Translations under genes and position numbers: made by a program
DNA from: Chaetorhynchus papuensis
Taxonomy: Eukaryota; Chordata; Aves; Passeriformes; Rhipiduridae
Assembly: GCA_013396525.1 (NCBI GenBank)
Contig: VWYX01000123.1
Location: 538,095 to 602,094 of the forward strand
Direction of reading: 5' to 3'
DNA length: 64,000 nt
In this document: positions 23,954 through 34,712 of the stretch, piece by piece
Numbering within the stretch: position 1 is the first letter of the stretch
How the letters are laid out: each line of letters starts with the position of its first letter
The notes under the pieces: model-generated
Database searches by the model: none
The model's input: only the letters and a program-made list of their open reading frames with translations
Told to the model about the DNA's origin: nothing

Positions 23954-25060
23954 ATCCTCTTCTGCGTGACTACTGGGTGTATGAGGGCTCTCTAACCATT
24001 CCACCCTGCAGTGAAGGTGTCACCTGGATATTATTTCGCTATCCTCTGACCGTGTCCCAAGTTCAGGTAACAGCTGTGCTTAAAGTGACCTCGGAGTACG
24101 GTTATGAGCTAAAGGTTATAGCGTGCAAATATATATATCAGAACGTTATGTCTGTTCTCCTTAAAGATCCCATTAGATCAGTACATGGCTTTTCAAGTAA
24201 AGGTTAAACCTTTTGAGTCACTGAAAGCAGCGCAAAGGTCAGAGATGAAAAACCTTGTTATCATTTATCATCTGCATTTAAAATAATTCTTATATTTAAG
24301 TGAACGGAAAGGAAAAAAAAGGAAGTCAACGGGCAAAAGGAATTCAATTCTTTGTAACTGTAAGCTTTCAAATATCACTGCTTTTTGATGTTAAAGGAAC
24401 AAAAAAGCGCAGGGAGGCACTACGTCCTGGAGAATAAAAAATGTTAATGTAGTACAGACTGGCTAGATTGCATTGAGCTATATTTAATTTATCTGGCTCC
24501 TTTTGAATTCGATTTTATAATAAATGTCAAATGGAGACTACCTATTAAAATTTGATTTCACATGTATGTATTTTAAAGTGTTTGGGGTTTTTTTTCTTAA
24601 ATTAAATCTAACAGTTTTGAGCCTTTCTACATAAAACTTTTCAAATCTGTCTACAAATAATCCCAGTAAAAACAATGAAAACTCCTGATGAATATCCTCC
24701 CACAGTCTGTGAATCCCAGCTGGAGGAATGTGCATTTAATTTAAGTGAAACTACCTAGAATCCTTGAAGCTGAATGCATTTCTTTTCATTGCCTGCTCTG
24801 AAGCATGTGAAAAAATTATAAAAGGTGATAAATTCAGATTTAAATTATTTCAGCTTTAATCATTTAAAATTTTGCTAGTGATGCCAGCGCAATATTTTAA
24901 CGTCATTAACAATTTTAAATTGGCAGTGTTTCTTTTCTTACGGAAACTGAATTCTAGGTCTAATCGTAGGATAAAAACAATAGCTCCCAATAAGTTATTT
25001 ATCTGGTAGCTGCAACTTAAATGCATCCCATCATGAATGTGTTACTTACTTATGAAAAGG
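23560..25060. promoter_or_regulatory. Candidate conserved regulatory block around CA8 exon 7
   Basis: Both introns next to exon 7 keep about twenty CpGs between 23570 and 24515 (for example ATTCGATCACCGCAG, CATGCGAGCGAGCCC, CTCGGAGTACGG), whereas 22810-23570 has practically none. The sequence is also dense in TTTAAT, ATTAAC and TAAATT words typical of homeodomain-rich vertebrate non-coding elements. A TTATAAATTCA word lies at 23817. CpG retention in AT-rich intron suggests constraint or germline hypomethylation. Conservation cannot be measured from one sequence. Confidence 0.35.
23954..24066 (+). CDS. CA8: CA8 coding exon 7 (residues 209-246)
   Basis: The exon is 113 nt, between GATTCCAG and GTAACA. 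Two bases complete Asp209 and 37 codons follow. The translation contains [13 protein letters not shown], then [14 protein letters not shown] and [10 protein letters not shown]. The run L-T-I-P-P-C is the equivalent of L198-T199-T200-P-P-C in CA II. The gate-keeper Thr199 is kept and Thr200 is Ile, as in human CA8. The Arg equivalent to human Arg237, another reported ataxia site, is conserved. Differences recalled from human are Ile242 to Val and Leu245 to Val. The frame stays open for 46 codons into the intron before a TAA, so an unspliced message would give a different C-terminus. Confidence 0.97.
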
Positions 25061-25514
25061 TAAGACTTGTGGCTGCTTACTACGGAGTAAATTCATTACT
25101 TACAACATTACTTAAAACAATGAGTAAACAGCATTCTGTTGGCACTATTAGATTCAGAATAACTGTTAAAGGCAGAGTGCATTTTGTAACTTGTCAGCTA
25201 ATTGTCCAGATATCATATTGATAAATAAGGGGACTTAATCAGATTTACAAAGTCTGCAGCTATTACACTGAGACATAGTATGATATTGCTGGTTGCAGGT
25301 TTTGTAGTCTCTGTTCCCTTTTAATCCCCTCAGTGCACAGAGGAGAGTCGAGTTTGAGCCATCCACTTGTAGTGGGAGACAGCAAGAGGGTGAACGAGAG
25401 AGGAATTAAGAAGAGAAATGCAACTTTAGCTAGTATTATATGTACTAATTTACCACAAGAAAACAAGATGTTGGAATGTAGTGTGAAGGGTATAAGACTC
25501 CTGAAAAGAATATT

Positions 25515-25606
25515 GTGCCTGGGGCAGAGTGACCCATAGTGCCTGGGGCAGAGTGACCCATAGTGCCTGGGGAAGAGTGACCCATAGTGCCTGCGGCAAA
25601 GACTGA
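25515..25606. repeat. 24-bp minisatellite, about 3.8 copies
   Basis: Units start at 25515, 25539, 25563 and 25587, each GTGCCTGGGGCAGAGTGACC plus CATA or a near variant. The last copy is diverged (GTGCCTGCGGCAAAG). Because the period is a multiple of three it creates a repeated RHYGSLCP peptide in a 165-codon minus-strand frame, which I do not believe is a gene. Confidence 0.95.
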
Positions 25607-26195
25607 GATTCACAACCGTGTTAGGTAAGGGGTAGCTGGTTTGTGTTGCTGCATTACTTTGGTAGGTATAAACCCAGCCCAAAACCACTGCAGTGATGAA
25701 GGGCACGCAAGTTCCCTCCTGCTGGCACTGTATGTGGGTGAGATGTGGCACTGGAGCCAAGTGATGGATTGGAGCAGACTTATGCTAGTATGGTCCACTG
25801 TACTTGTCATAGATAAGCATCAATTAGGAAAAAATTCCTCACTGATATTTATGATTCCAACATTAAAGTTAAGGTTGTGCAGGAAAGACAAATATTAAGA
25901 ACATGAAAGGCTTTTGCCAAGGTGGGATAAAAAATTATCTTTCATCAGATACTGCTTTCAGATGTCAATTAAAAATAAATATGGGATAAGTGAGAGGAGG
26001 TGATTCTGGGATTCCTAAGTCGAAAGGTATGGTGAGGTCTCTATGATGACCAAATATTAAGATTTTGGCGGTTCTAGAATATCTTGCTATAGCCTAAAAT
26101 CCCAAGATTTTAAATTGTAATTAGCCTTTTGGCTGCAATGAAATATGCGGCCTCTTTTGTGCGTGTGGGCATGAGTGCCTATGAGAGATTTCATT

Positions 26196-26300
26196 TAATC
26201 ACAGAACCACAGAATGACTGGGGTTGGAAGGCACCTCTGGAGGTCATCTATTCCAAATGCCCTGCTAAAACAGGTTCATCTAGAGCAGGCTGCCCAGGAG
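26196..26300 (-). mobile_element. CR1 LINE 3'-end fragment
   Basis: The + strand reads TAATCACAGAACCACAGAAT, GGTTGGAAGGCACCTCTGGA, then CTAGAGCAGGCTGCCCAGGA. This is the reverse complement of a CR1 3' UTR, truncated after about 105 bp. Confidence 0.88.
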
Positions 26301-27266
26301 AGATTAAGGAGAGATTAGAAATGCAAGGGCTTTTGTTTATGGAAAATAAGAGGATGTAGTATAGGATATACCATTTTGAATCTTCCATGGAAGGCTGGTA
26401 GAGGCATTTAATTTTATTAAGCCAGCTTCTAGTATTAAATCATAGATTTCAGTGCAAATGCATTTCTAATGGGTTTAAACACATTATTTTTACATGTGTC
26501 ATTACCTTGTAGAACTTTCTTCCTTGGGATACTAATGAAACATCAAGTGCTTTATATAAATACTAGCAGCATCTGTGGTTACAGCCAGTGAGAAACAAAT
26601 TCAAGGCTTTCTATTTTCGTTTATCAGGCCATGAAATAATCAAGTTCTGAGTGTCAATAACAAATAAATAAAGAATTACATAGTATAATATGGAATAAGT
26701 TTTATTTCTTTCCTCTGATCAAACTACTTCATATACTGGAGATGATGCTAATTTTCTGCAATTAACACAACAATATTAATTAGCTTAACAAACTGTGGGT
26801 CATAAGGGAAAAAGAGAAAATTGCAACTCTAGTTCATGGTCACACTCATAAGATATTTTCACATTTTGTTATTTTGAAACAATGAGGTAAGTCTTTTGAC
26901 ATAGGCACAATAGGCTGACCATTACAAAGTGGAGAACCTTTTTTTTTTCTCCTAAAGACATTCTCAGATAGTAAAGTTCAGCTGATGAATTGATATGCTA
27001 CTGATCTAAGTCAATGTTAAGTGAAAGGAGTTCTGAGTGTGCTGGTTATATGAATAGCAAAAGAGCAATCCAGGACTGCAGCATCAGGATGTGCTGTCCT
27101 GGAATCCAATGACTCACGGGAAGTAATTTTCTTTGTCATAAGACTTCACTTCCATCAAAGAGCTTTTTCCTTCATGGGTCATTCTGTGCATGTTCCTGCC
27201 CTCCTATTGGGAGTTTTGTCATCCTCCCTTGACTTATGTTGAAATACACAGGCTCAGAAAAACTGT

Positions 27267-27320
27267 GTTGATTGTTTCTGTGAGATACCTCACATTGATT
27301 GTTTCTGTGAGATACCTCAC
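27267..27320. repeat. 27-bp tandem duplication
   Basis: Copies at 27267-27293 and 27294-27320 share TTGATTGTTTCTGTGAGATA followed by CCTCAC and differ only in the first base. Confidence 0.93.
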
Positions 27321-28906
27321 ACATGCATGTACACTGCTGAAATGCAGTGGGAGAAAACTCCCTCCTATTAGGCCAGTAAAGACCAGGAAATAGTTGAAAA
27401 AGACTTGGTCATGCTTCTCTCCACTACACTAAAAAAAAAATGAAACATTTGTGAATAATGTGCTTTGTGGTTCACTGGAGCCCAAAACAAGTACATTGTC
27501 TAAACCACTCAGAGTGGGGGTTTTAAACAATGATGCAGAAAGAGCTGTTGTTCTGCTGTATTCACTGTCAGAGTTAACTGGTTTTGTATTGAATGGCATG
27601 GTCTCTAGTCCTTTTGTCTACCTCATTAAGAATCAAAAACTCCTAAAGGACAGAAACAGTAACTAGCATATGGAGCTGTAGTGGAAATTGTGCAAAATTT
27701 GTGTAAACTGTAAAATAAAGCACTCACAGCTTCATGGTATTCTGGGTGCTGGGAAGTAGGTCCGTGTTCTTGCAAGGTGTCAAGGAGATATGAAATTTTC
27801 AAGCAGAAGGATAATGCTTCTATACCTCATATTGAATAAATGTTTATAGAAAACATGCAAAATCTTAGTTTTGTGTGCTCGATTTTTCAGCAAATATGTA
27901 AGTGAAACAGGAGAATGCAGTGGTCAGGATCTGAATACAATGAGTGGCAAAAAAATTCTACAAAATGTGAACATAAATGGTTTCACTCAGTAGAAATGCA
28001 ACTGTTCATGTTGTGGATTTGCCTCTACACTGGTTAGAACTTAATCCTGAATTTCAGTGTGAACAGGCTTAGGTCATCCTTAATGTCTTCTGGGCATGAG
28101 AAGAACTTTTGTAAGTGACTGTTCCTGGTAAAAGTATGTGGACATCTAAGGGTGCTTAGCAATATGCCTCTAAAATATCTGTTTCATTGGCAGTGCTGCA
28201 GGGTGTATTCCACAGCATCGACTTACAAGGGGTTGGGAGGAGAGGGTAAGTGGTGAAACAGGATGAGCAGGGCACACATATTACCTGGCCACATGGAAAT
28301 TTAATAGGGAAAGTAGTGTTGGCACAGCTAGTGTCCTTTTCTGACAGAACTGCTTCTCACGAGCAGAGCAAACCACCATGTGTGTAGAGGGTCTCTGTCA
28401 TGGCAGTCTTAACCATGGAAGGAACAACTAAACCAGGAGGCTGTTGATCCCAGAAGCAATTCCCACTTTGGAGCAGGGCTACAATTCTTAGCTTCCCTAA
28501 AGAGCAGGCACAGAGATCAGGTCAGTTCTACTCTCCTGACTGAAGAAACTGGAAGCTGCTTTGTGAGGAGTTCCTCCTGGAGAAAGATTTCACTGTGGGA
28601 ACTGGGGCAGAGCATTTGTAGTTACAGTAGGAGGCAGCTCACAAATGCCAGTTTTGCAGAGAGTCTGCTCTTCCCTCTCCTTCATCTGTGTTTGTTTGAA
28701 GTATCTCATTCTCACAAGATCAAACAAAAGCCACATTTTTGTAAAGTGCTCCTTCCTACACTGCAATTATCTCAGACTTTCCAGAGTTGACTCAGATGGT
28801 AGAAGAGGATGCTTTTACAAAACTCCTTCAGTGATTTACCAGCCCTTGAGTTCTGAAGACTTTTTCATTTCCAAGCTGGTAGTGGGTTTGTTTTCAGTTT
28901 GCTTTA

Positions 28907-28929
28907 AACAACAACAACAACAACAACAA
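28907..28929. repeat. (AAC)n microsatellite
   Basis: Seven perfect AAC units plus AA. It encodes a Gln run in one spurious forward frame. Confidence 0.97.
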
Positions 28930-30304
28930 TCTTCCATAACAGGATTCTGCCTCTAAAAGCACCTTCAAGGAGCTTTTTTCATTTTTGCAGTCTAAGCTGT
29001 TGCCTTATATCTCAGCTGCCAGAAGCTGAGTGTTGATTTCCAAGCACAATGTTTTTTTGAGGAAAATGAAGCAGACAAGAGCTAGCCTCTAAATCAACTA
29101 AATAAGTCTGTATCAGTGCTGCTGTAGAGTGGAAAACAATGAGGGCAGTTGTCTTCCAGGTTGCAGTAAGAAAGTATTCTCTGTAGACAGGATAAGAATA
29201 AAAGTGCCATTACCTGCTGTTTAGTACCTCATTTAATTTAATTCTGGAATCATGCTTACATTCTCCCTGTAATATTTCCTAGGGTGTTTTTCCATGGAGA
29301 AATTAACTCTGTAACATCCTAGATGTTAAAATGATTGTATACTCCAGGCTCCATTTTGCTTTCTGTGTATCTTCAGTTTCGAGTTAGAGAGGAACTGCAT
29401 AGTGAGGCATCACAGGGTCAGTACATCAAGTACATTTGCTGTATCCAGCTAAGACAGCTTATGAATATGTCAAAGAAAAAACAATTTTTCTAGTAGTTGT
29501 AACTATTTAAAGTACCAGACTCTTTAAAACAGCACTGGTGAACAGTGAGGTAAAATTTTTTATCACGCAGCACTTGATGCTGATACCAGGGATGGAGATG
29601 GAAGCTGCTCCTATTCTTCCCTACACCAGATTAGATTTAGAAAAATCTAAGAAGAGTCTATAAGCAAGAATCATATTTGTTTTGGCTCTGCTGAAATCTT
29701 TTATATTTACTTTTTACTGTATTTGACTTTCTAACTATCTACATCTACTGGTCTTTTGAAGCAGTATTTTGTTTTGATCACAAAAATTGTATTTTTTCAT
29801 ATAAAATGTCAACAGACATCCTCTAAAGCTAAGAATATGTTCAGTATCCTTCTGTTTCAGAAGATAATAACAGTTTCAGGCAGTAAATAAATCACCAGGA
29901 GAATTTCAAAACAATTTATAGTCAAGCGAGTTATTCCTGAAATGCACTTTTTTGAATAATACCAGAATTACTGCTCTCAACACACAACAGTAAGGTTGAT
30001 TCGTAGGATGTAATCTGCAACGGCCAAGATGGTTTTAGATCCTAAAAGCAGTTGTGAAAAGGCAAAGGATAAGTTTGCCAAAGCACGTGCATAAGAGTTC
30101 TTGTTTTTCTCTATATCTCAAATGTTTTGACAGTGCTGATAACTATTTTAAAATGTTATCAGTGTATATTGACCTTAGTATATGGTACCTGAACACTCCA
30201 ATTTTCAGAGCTGCAGAATTGGTTGGACAAGGCTGGGTTTGATAATTAGTCCCACAGGGATGAATGTGTCTCAGCTTCTTCATTTCTGTTTTTCTGTCTT
30301 TCAG

Positions 30305-30439
30305 ATAGAGGAATTTCGAAGACTGAGGACTCATGTTAAAGGTGCTGAACTTTTAGAGGGCTCTGATGGAATCCTAGGAGATAACTTCAGACCAACTCAG
30401 CCACTTAGTGATAGAGTCATCAGGGCTGCATTTCAGTAG
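30305..30439 (+). CDS. CA8: CA8 coding exon 8, C-terminal end and stop (residues 247-290)
   Basis: The acceptor is CTGTCTTTCAG. There are 44 codons and then TAG at 30437-30439. The translation begins [19 protein letters not shown], then [18 protein letters not shown], and ends VIRAAFQ. It matches the human C-terminus except Val263 to Leu and Cys266 to Ser (human sequence from memory). NFRPTQPL is the conserved CA-family signature near the C-terminus (N-[FW]-R-P-x-Q-P). The protein ends exactly where human CA8 ends at residue 290, so nothing is truncated. The exon continues as 3' UTR to 30474. Confidence 0.97.
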   Translation: MEEFRRLRTHVKGAELLEGSDGILGDNFRPTQPLSDRVIRAAFQ

Positions 30440-30474
30440 CAGAGGAGGAAGAACAATGGTAAATCTTCAGTCAG
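30440..30474 (+). other. CA8: CA8 3' UTR, first segment, ending in a splice donor
   Basis: Thirty-five nucleotides separate the stop codon from TCAG|GTAAGT at 30471-30480, a near-perfect U1 donor and the best in the gene. This implies that the 3' UTR is spliced. The distance is below the 50-55 nt usually needed to trigger nonsense-mediated decay. Confidence 0.75.
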
Positions 30475-30914
30475 GTAAGTAAAAACTTAGTGGAAAAAAT
30501 CAAAACTTTGAAATAATTTAGCTAAAGGAGAAAATGCCCTTAATTTTAGCTGATGTCAATTAACTATTTACAATTTCACTATTGTAAATTTTGACACTGT
30601 AATTTCTATTTCATCCTGTGGTATAATAGTTTGGTTATGTGATATTTTAACTCCAATTGGCAACCAAGCCCCACAAGCTGCTCAGTCACTCTCACCTATG
30701 GGATGGGAAAGAGGATCAGAAGGGTAAAAGTGAGAGAACTGGTAGGTTGAGGCAAAGAGCCTTGGTTATGTGGTATATTTCCCCAGGTATTGAGTTTCAC
30801 TGGTTGATTTCTTACCATGTTTCTAAAAGACCAGTCATTGGTGGATCTTTTTACTCTGTTAAAAAAGCAGGGTAGTAGTTCTGGAAGGAGGCCTTTAATA
30901 CTAAAAGGAGGGTC

Positions 30915-30950
30915 TTTTTTTTTTGTTTGGGTTTTTTTTTTTTTTTTTTT
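30915..30950. repeat. Interrupted poly(T) tract
   Basis: Ten T, then GTTTGGG, then nineteen T. No element is attached on either side that I can name. Confidence 0.93.
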
Positions 30951-31320
30951 AACAATACTCTTCTTTCCCAACAAGACCAAATTTTGGGCAACTCCAGTGA
31001 AGATACAGGAGGAAACAAATTAACTTCTGTCATGGCAAATTTTTCATATTTCATTCATCAAAGTAGTTGGTGCTTCTTTCCCACCTTCATTGACTCACAG
31101 AGCAAGAATTTGAGGATGACATAAAAGTAATACACATGTGAACTTACATTATCCCTGCTTCAGTTATTAAAACCTCTAATGTCATGTTCCCCTAGCCTCT
31201 ATCAGTTACAAAATAAATCCTCTTAATGCTCAACAGTTACTCCTAAACCTTGTTATATGTAGTTAATGGATGTTTTACTATAATGAACAACTTGGCAATG
31301 AGATTCAAAGAGAATTAAAC

Positions 31321-31476
31321 TCCAGGGAAGTAGTTGAGCCACCATCCCTGAAGGCATTTAAGATGTGTAGATGTGGGTTTCAGGGACATGGTTTAGTGGT
31401 GAACGTGGCAATGCTGGGTTAACAGTTGGATATAATGATCTTAAAGGTCTTTTTTAACTTAATTCTATGATTCTAA
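31321..31476 (+). mobile_element. CR1 LINE 3' end
   Basis: The sequence reads GAGCCACCATCCCTGAAGGC, then GGGACATGGTTTAGTGGTGA, GATCTTAAAGGTCTTTTTTA and ends AATTCTATGATTCTAA. It is the sense 3' UTR of CR1 with two terminal 8-bp ATTCTATG-type repeats intact. Confidence 0.93.
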
Positions 31477-34330
31477 GACAAATTGTTGTCGTCAAAGTAC
31501 TGAGTTGAGGCACTTTATGGTTGATTTTGAAATCAAGTGCCCCTGCCTTGATGCAAAAAATAAGACAGCAAATCTGGGAAGTCTTCAAGAAGAGAATCTG
31601 TTCGATTGCTTTTTCAAAAAGTGCTACTGCTTTTTAACATAGTAAATTTTTTCATCTAGTTTCCTACAAAAAACTTTATTTAAATAATAAAAACATTGGG
31701 TACTCCCCATTACCCTATTTACTGTTGAAATACATCATATAAAAGCATCAGGTTTTCTATGTTCACATTTCTTCAAAGCTACAAAATAACTGATTCATCT
31801 GGGGTTTCATCTGGAAAGCATGCTGCTAAAAGGTTTTTGACAAACAGTTTTGGGTAAGGATATTTATTTGTACTTTAAATTCTTGCTCTCTCTAGTTCAT
31901 GTCAGGCTCTGTTGTGGAGTTATGCCCCTTCGGAGCATGCTCTGGGTCCGGTCCCCAATTTCATGTGAAGTAACAAATGATCAGGCAGCAGATAACCTGT
32001 AAGAAAAGTTGGTAATTCAGTGCTTCCAAAAAATGGATCCATTAAATCTAAGCAAGAAGATTATCCTCCCTCCTGCATATGATAGAAATTATTAAATTGG
32101 CTAGGACATTGACCAGCAATTTCATGGTCTTTCCATATAGCATAAGTGTTCAATATAGTGTTGGCAACTAAACATTTTTGAAGTAAGGTTTTATTTGTAT
32201 TTTATAACCCTATTTAATATCTGCATTCGAGAAGTTAAACAAAAAATACCAAAACACTGATCCCCTTTTTTAATATTATTTTCTTGTTCCCATATTTAAT
32301 TTTGGGCATATCCCTAAGCCCAGTTCTCAATTGCATGGTTCTCTGCAGTAACCAATTGTTGTCGCTTTAATCTTGAAATGGATGTTTCAAATTCATCCCA
32401 GCTTCTGCATAAAAATTACTTGGGAAAATCGTGGCAATATTAAAGTACAATTTTTCTCAGAGAGTGAATAATGCCCTCAGGCCAGTGCAGGTAATTCAAG
32501 TCTGTAACAGTGAAATTACTTGACACACTGAGTTTGAATTTTAAGCATGAAAGACTTTCCCTTACAATGTTGGAATTGAAATGTAAAAATTTCCCTTTTG
32601 CTTTCATGTTTGAAATTTTATTACATTGTCAATAGTTATAAAGATTTGTTCTATATAATAAGATTTATCTTGGCCCTGCTTCACAAAATAATCTCCAGTT
32701 TTAATTCCCAAATGATAGAATTTTTAATACAAAGTAATTGTCCTCACTGTAGGGCTATGCTAATTATGGACACTCAAGCACCGAGGAAGAACTGTGACTC
32801 CTGGCACAGAAGAAATGACACTTGTTTCTCTGCACATGATTGAATTATTTATCAGAAATTCATTTGGCCAGGTCTTTTCAGTTTTGTGTGCATCAGTCCA
32901 AGTAGCACTGAACTAATCAAGGTTTCATTATATATCCTTGCTATTGAGTTTAGGGAGGTGACAAAATGAATTCTAAAAAGAAATCACATGGCTTTGTTCA
33001 CCTTTCTTTTATGCAAAGAGGTAAAAAGGGAAGGAAACAATCCTACTTACTTTGTAGTGATTTCCTCACACCTCTCTGGGAGGAAGGTCTTGAGGAAGAG
33101 TAGCTCCTCATGGCAGACCTTAGAAATCTTCAAAAACATTCCTTCCTTCACAGGAAAGAGGGAAATCCCTTAAGCTGGGACTGCTGGCATCAACTCAATG
33201 TTGCTATGAAGACTCAGTAGCAGAAGTAATGGATTTCAGAGCAGCATCTTCCTAGTGATTCAAGAGGAACATTTTTTCTTTATAAAGAGCAGATTACCTT
33301 TTATTTTAGAGCTCTGCTATGTCTTGAATATTACGATTACAAACACACTGGTTGACTTCTTTTCTTACACAGTGTCCCCCTGCCAAGGCTGCTGGAACTC
33401 CTGTCAATAAAGTTTTCAACTTTTTTTTTTTATTCCAAACCAGTGTGGCACAGCCACTTGAAGAACCTTGAGGAATGTTAGTTTGCCATGACCTCATTAC
33501 TCTGTCAGGGAAAGAAGGAGATAAATGTTTCTGTAAGTGTAGCCACAGGAGTAGAAAGGGGTTGTTTGAAAGGTCTAATTAATTTTGACTAAATCAGAAT
33601 GCAGGCTCTTTGCACACCACGCTCCCAAAGCTTCAGAACATCTGCTCATCAGCCTTGATTTAAACCTTGACAAAACTGAACTCTTTGTGGCTTATGATCA
33701 AATGGCATATGTTGATCTTTGATGTAATTTGTTCTAGTTTGTTGAAAAAGAAGCAGAGTTGACACAAGCATGGAATATCATGGTGTATAGTATCAGGGAA
33801 GGAACTAATTTTTTTTTTTTTTTTAATGTTCCTTTGTCATGGAAAAGCCCAGATCTCAAAATACTCCTCGCCAGTTCTAAGACAAAATTTGGCCAGCCTC
33901 TAAAGAGAGCCTTGAGGATTACAAAACAGAACTTTGTAGCTTCTCTGCTCTCTTTAATGCAGTGGGTTTTAGAATAAGTTTATTGCTATCTAGTTGGCCT
34001 TGTCTGGCTCTGCTTTTTTCTGCTGAAAATCTCTCTCATATAGCCTGGGGTTAATGACCTTTTGGACTCCATTTTGGTAGTGTTTTTGAAATGCGTCCCA
34101 ATCACGTCCCATCAAATGACCTTTTCACCCTTCTACTTATGCAGTTGCTGAAGTTTTCAAATACATTTCTTTTGAAAAAGCCATTTAAAAAATTTCTAGC
34201 CTCTTTAAATCGCATCCACTAGAACCAGTCAGGTGTTAAGGAGTTTGGAGGAAAAGCTCAGTACAGATTTGCTTTCATACATGGAAGGTTAAAAAATTGA
34301 GTTCAACTTTAGACAGTGAAGAACAAAAGA

Positions 34331-34712
34331 ATAACAGAGTAGTTGTGATTGAAAGGTGCCTCTGGAGATCTATTAGTTTGATCCTCTGCCCAAAGCAGTG
34401 TTAACTACAGTGGGTTTCTCAGAGCCATGTCCAGCTGGGTTTTGAATATCATAAGGATGAAGACTCCTTAATCTCTCTAAGCAAATTTTCCCTGTCTACT
34501 CTTGCAGGGAAAAAGGTTTTTCTTCATTTAAAATGAAATTTTCCTGTATTTCAGTTTGCACCCATTGCCTCTTCTCCTTTCATTGGATGCAGCTGAAGAG
34601 TCTGGTGCCACCTTCTATACGTGTTCTCGTAAAGTATTTATACACATTGATAAAATCCCTGTTGAAACATCTTTTCTGGAGGCTGAACGGTTCAGCCATC
34701 CTTTTATGACAG
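34331..34712 (-). mobile_element. CR1 LINE 3' end, about 380 bp
   Basis: The + strand contains GCCATGTCCAGCTGGGTTTT, then AGTTTGCACCCATTGCCTCT, TATTTATACACATTGATAAA and ends TGGAGGCTGAAC. This is the reverse complement of a CR1 3' UTR plus the end of its reverse-transcriptase ORF. It is diverged by many point changes. The 3'-most ATTCTATG repeats are eroded. Confidence 0.88.

Larger units (their letters stand above)
24067..30304 (+). other. CA8: CA8 intron 7 (6.2 kb)
   Basis: A phase-0 intron, GTAACA to CTTTCAG. The first kilobase belongs to the CpG-retaining block around exon 7. It also holds a 24-bp tandem repeat (25515-25606), a CR1 fragment (26196-26300), a 27-bp duplication (27267-27320) and an AAC microsatellite (28907-28929). 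I see nothing nameable in the rest. Confidence 0.93.

Noticed and set aside
25515..25606. CRISPR-like regular repeat
   Set aside because: Head-to-tail 24-bp units without spacers in a vertebrate intron: a minisatellite.
25263..25760. 165-codon minus-strand open frame, the longest in the window
   Set aside because: It runs across a 24-bp minisatellite that prevents stops. Its peptide is simply the repeat, and it lies in CA8 intron 7 with no recognisable domain.
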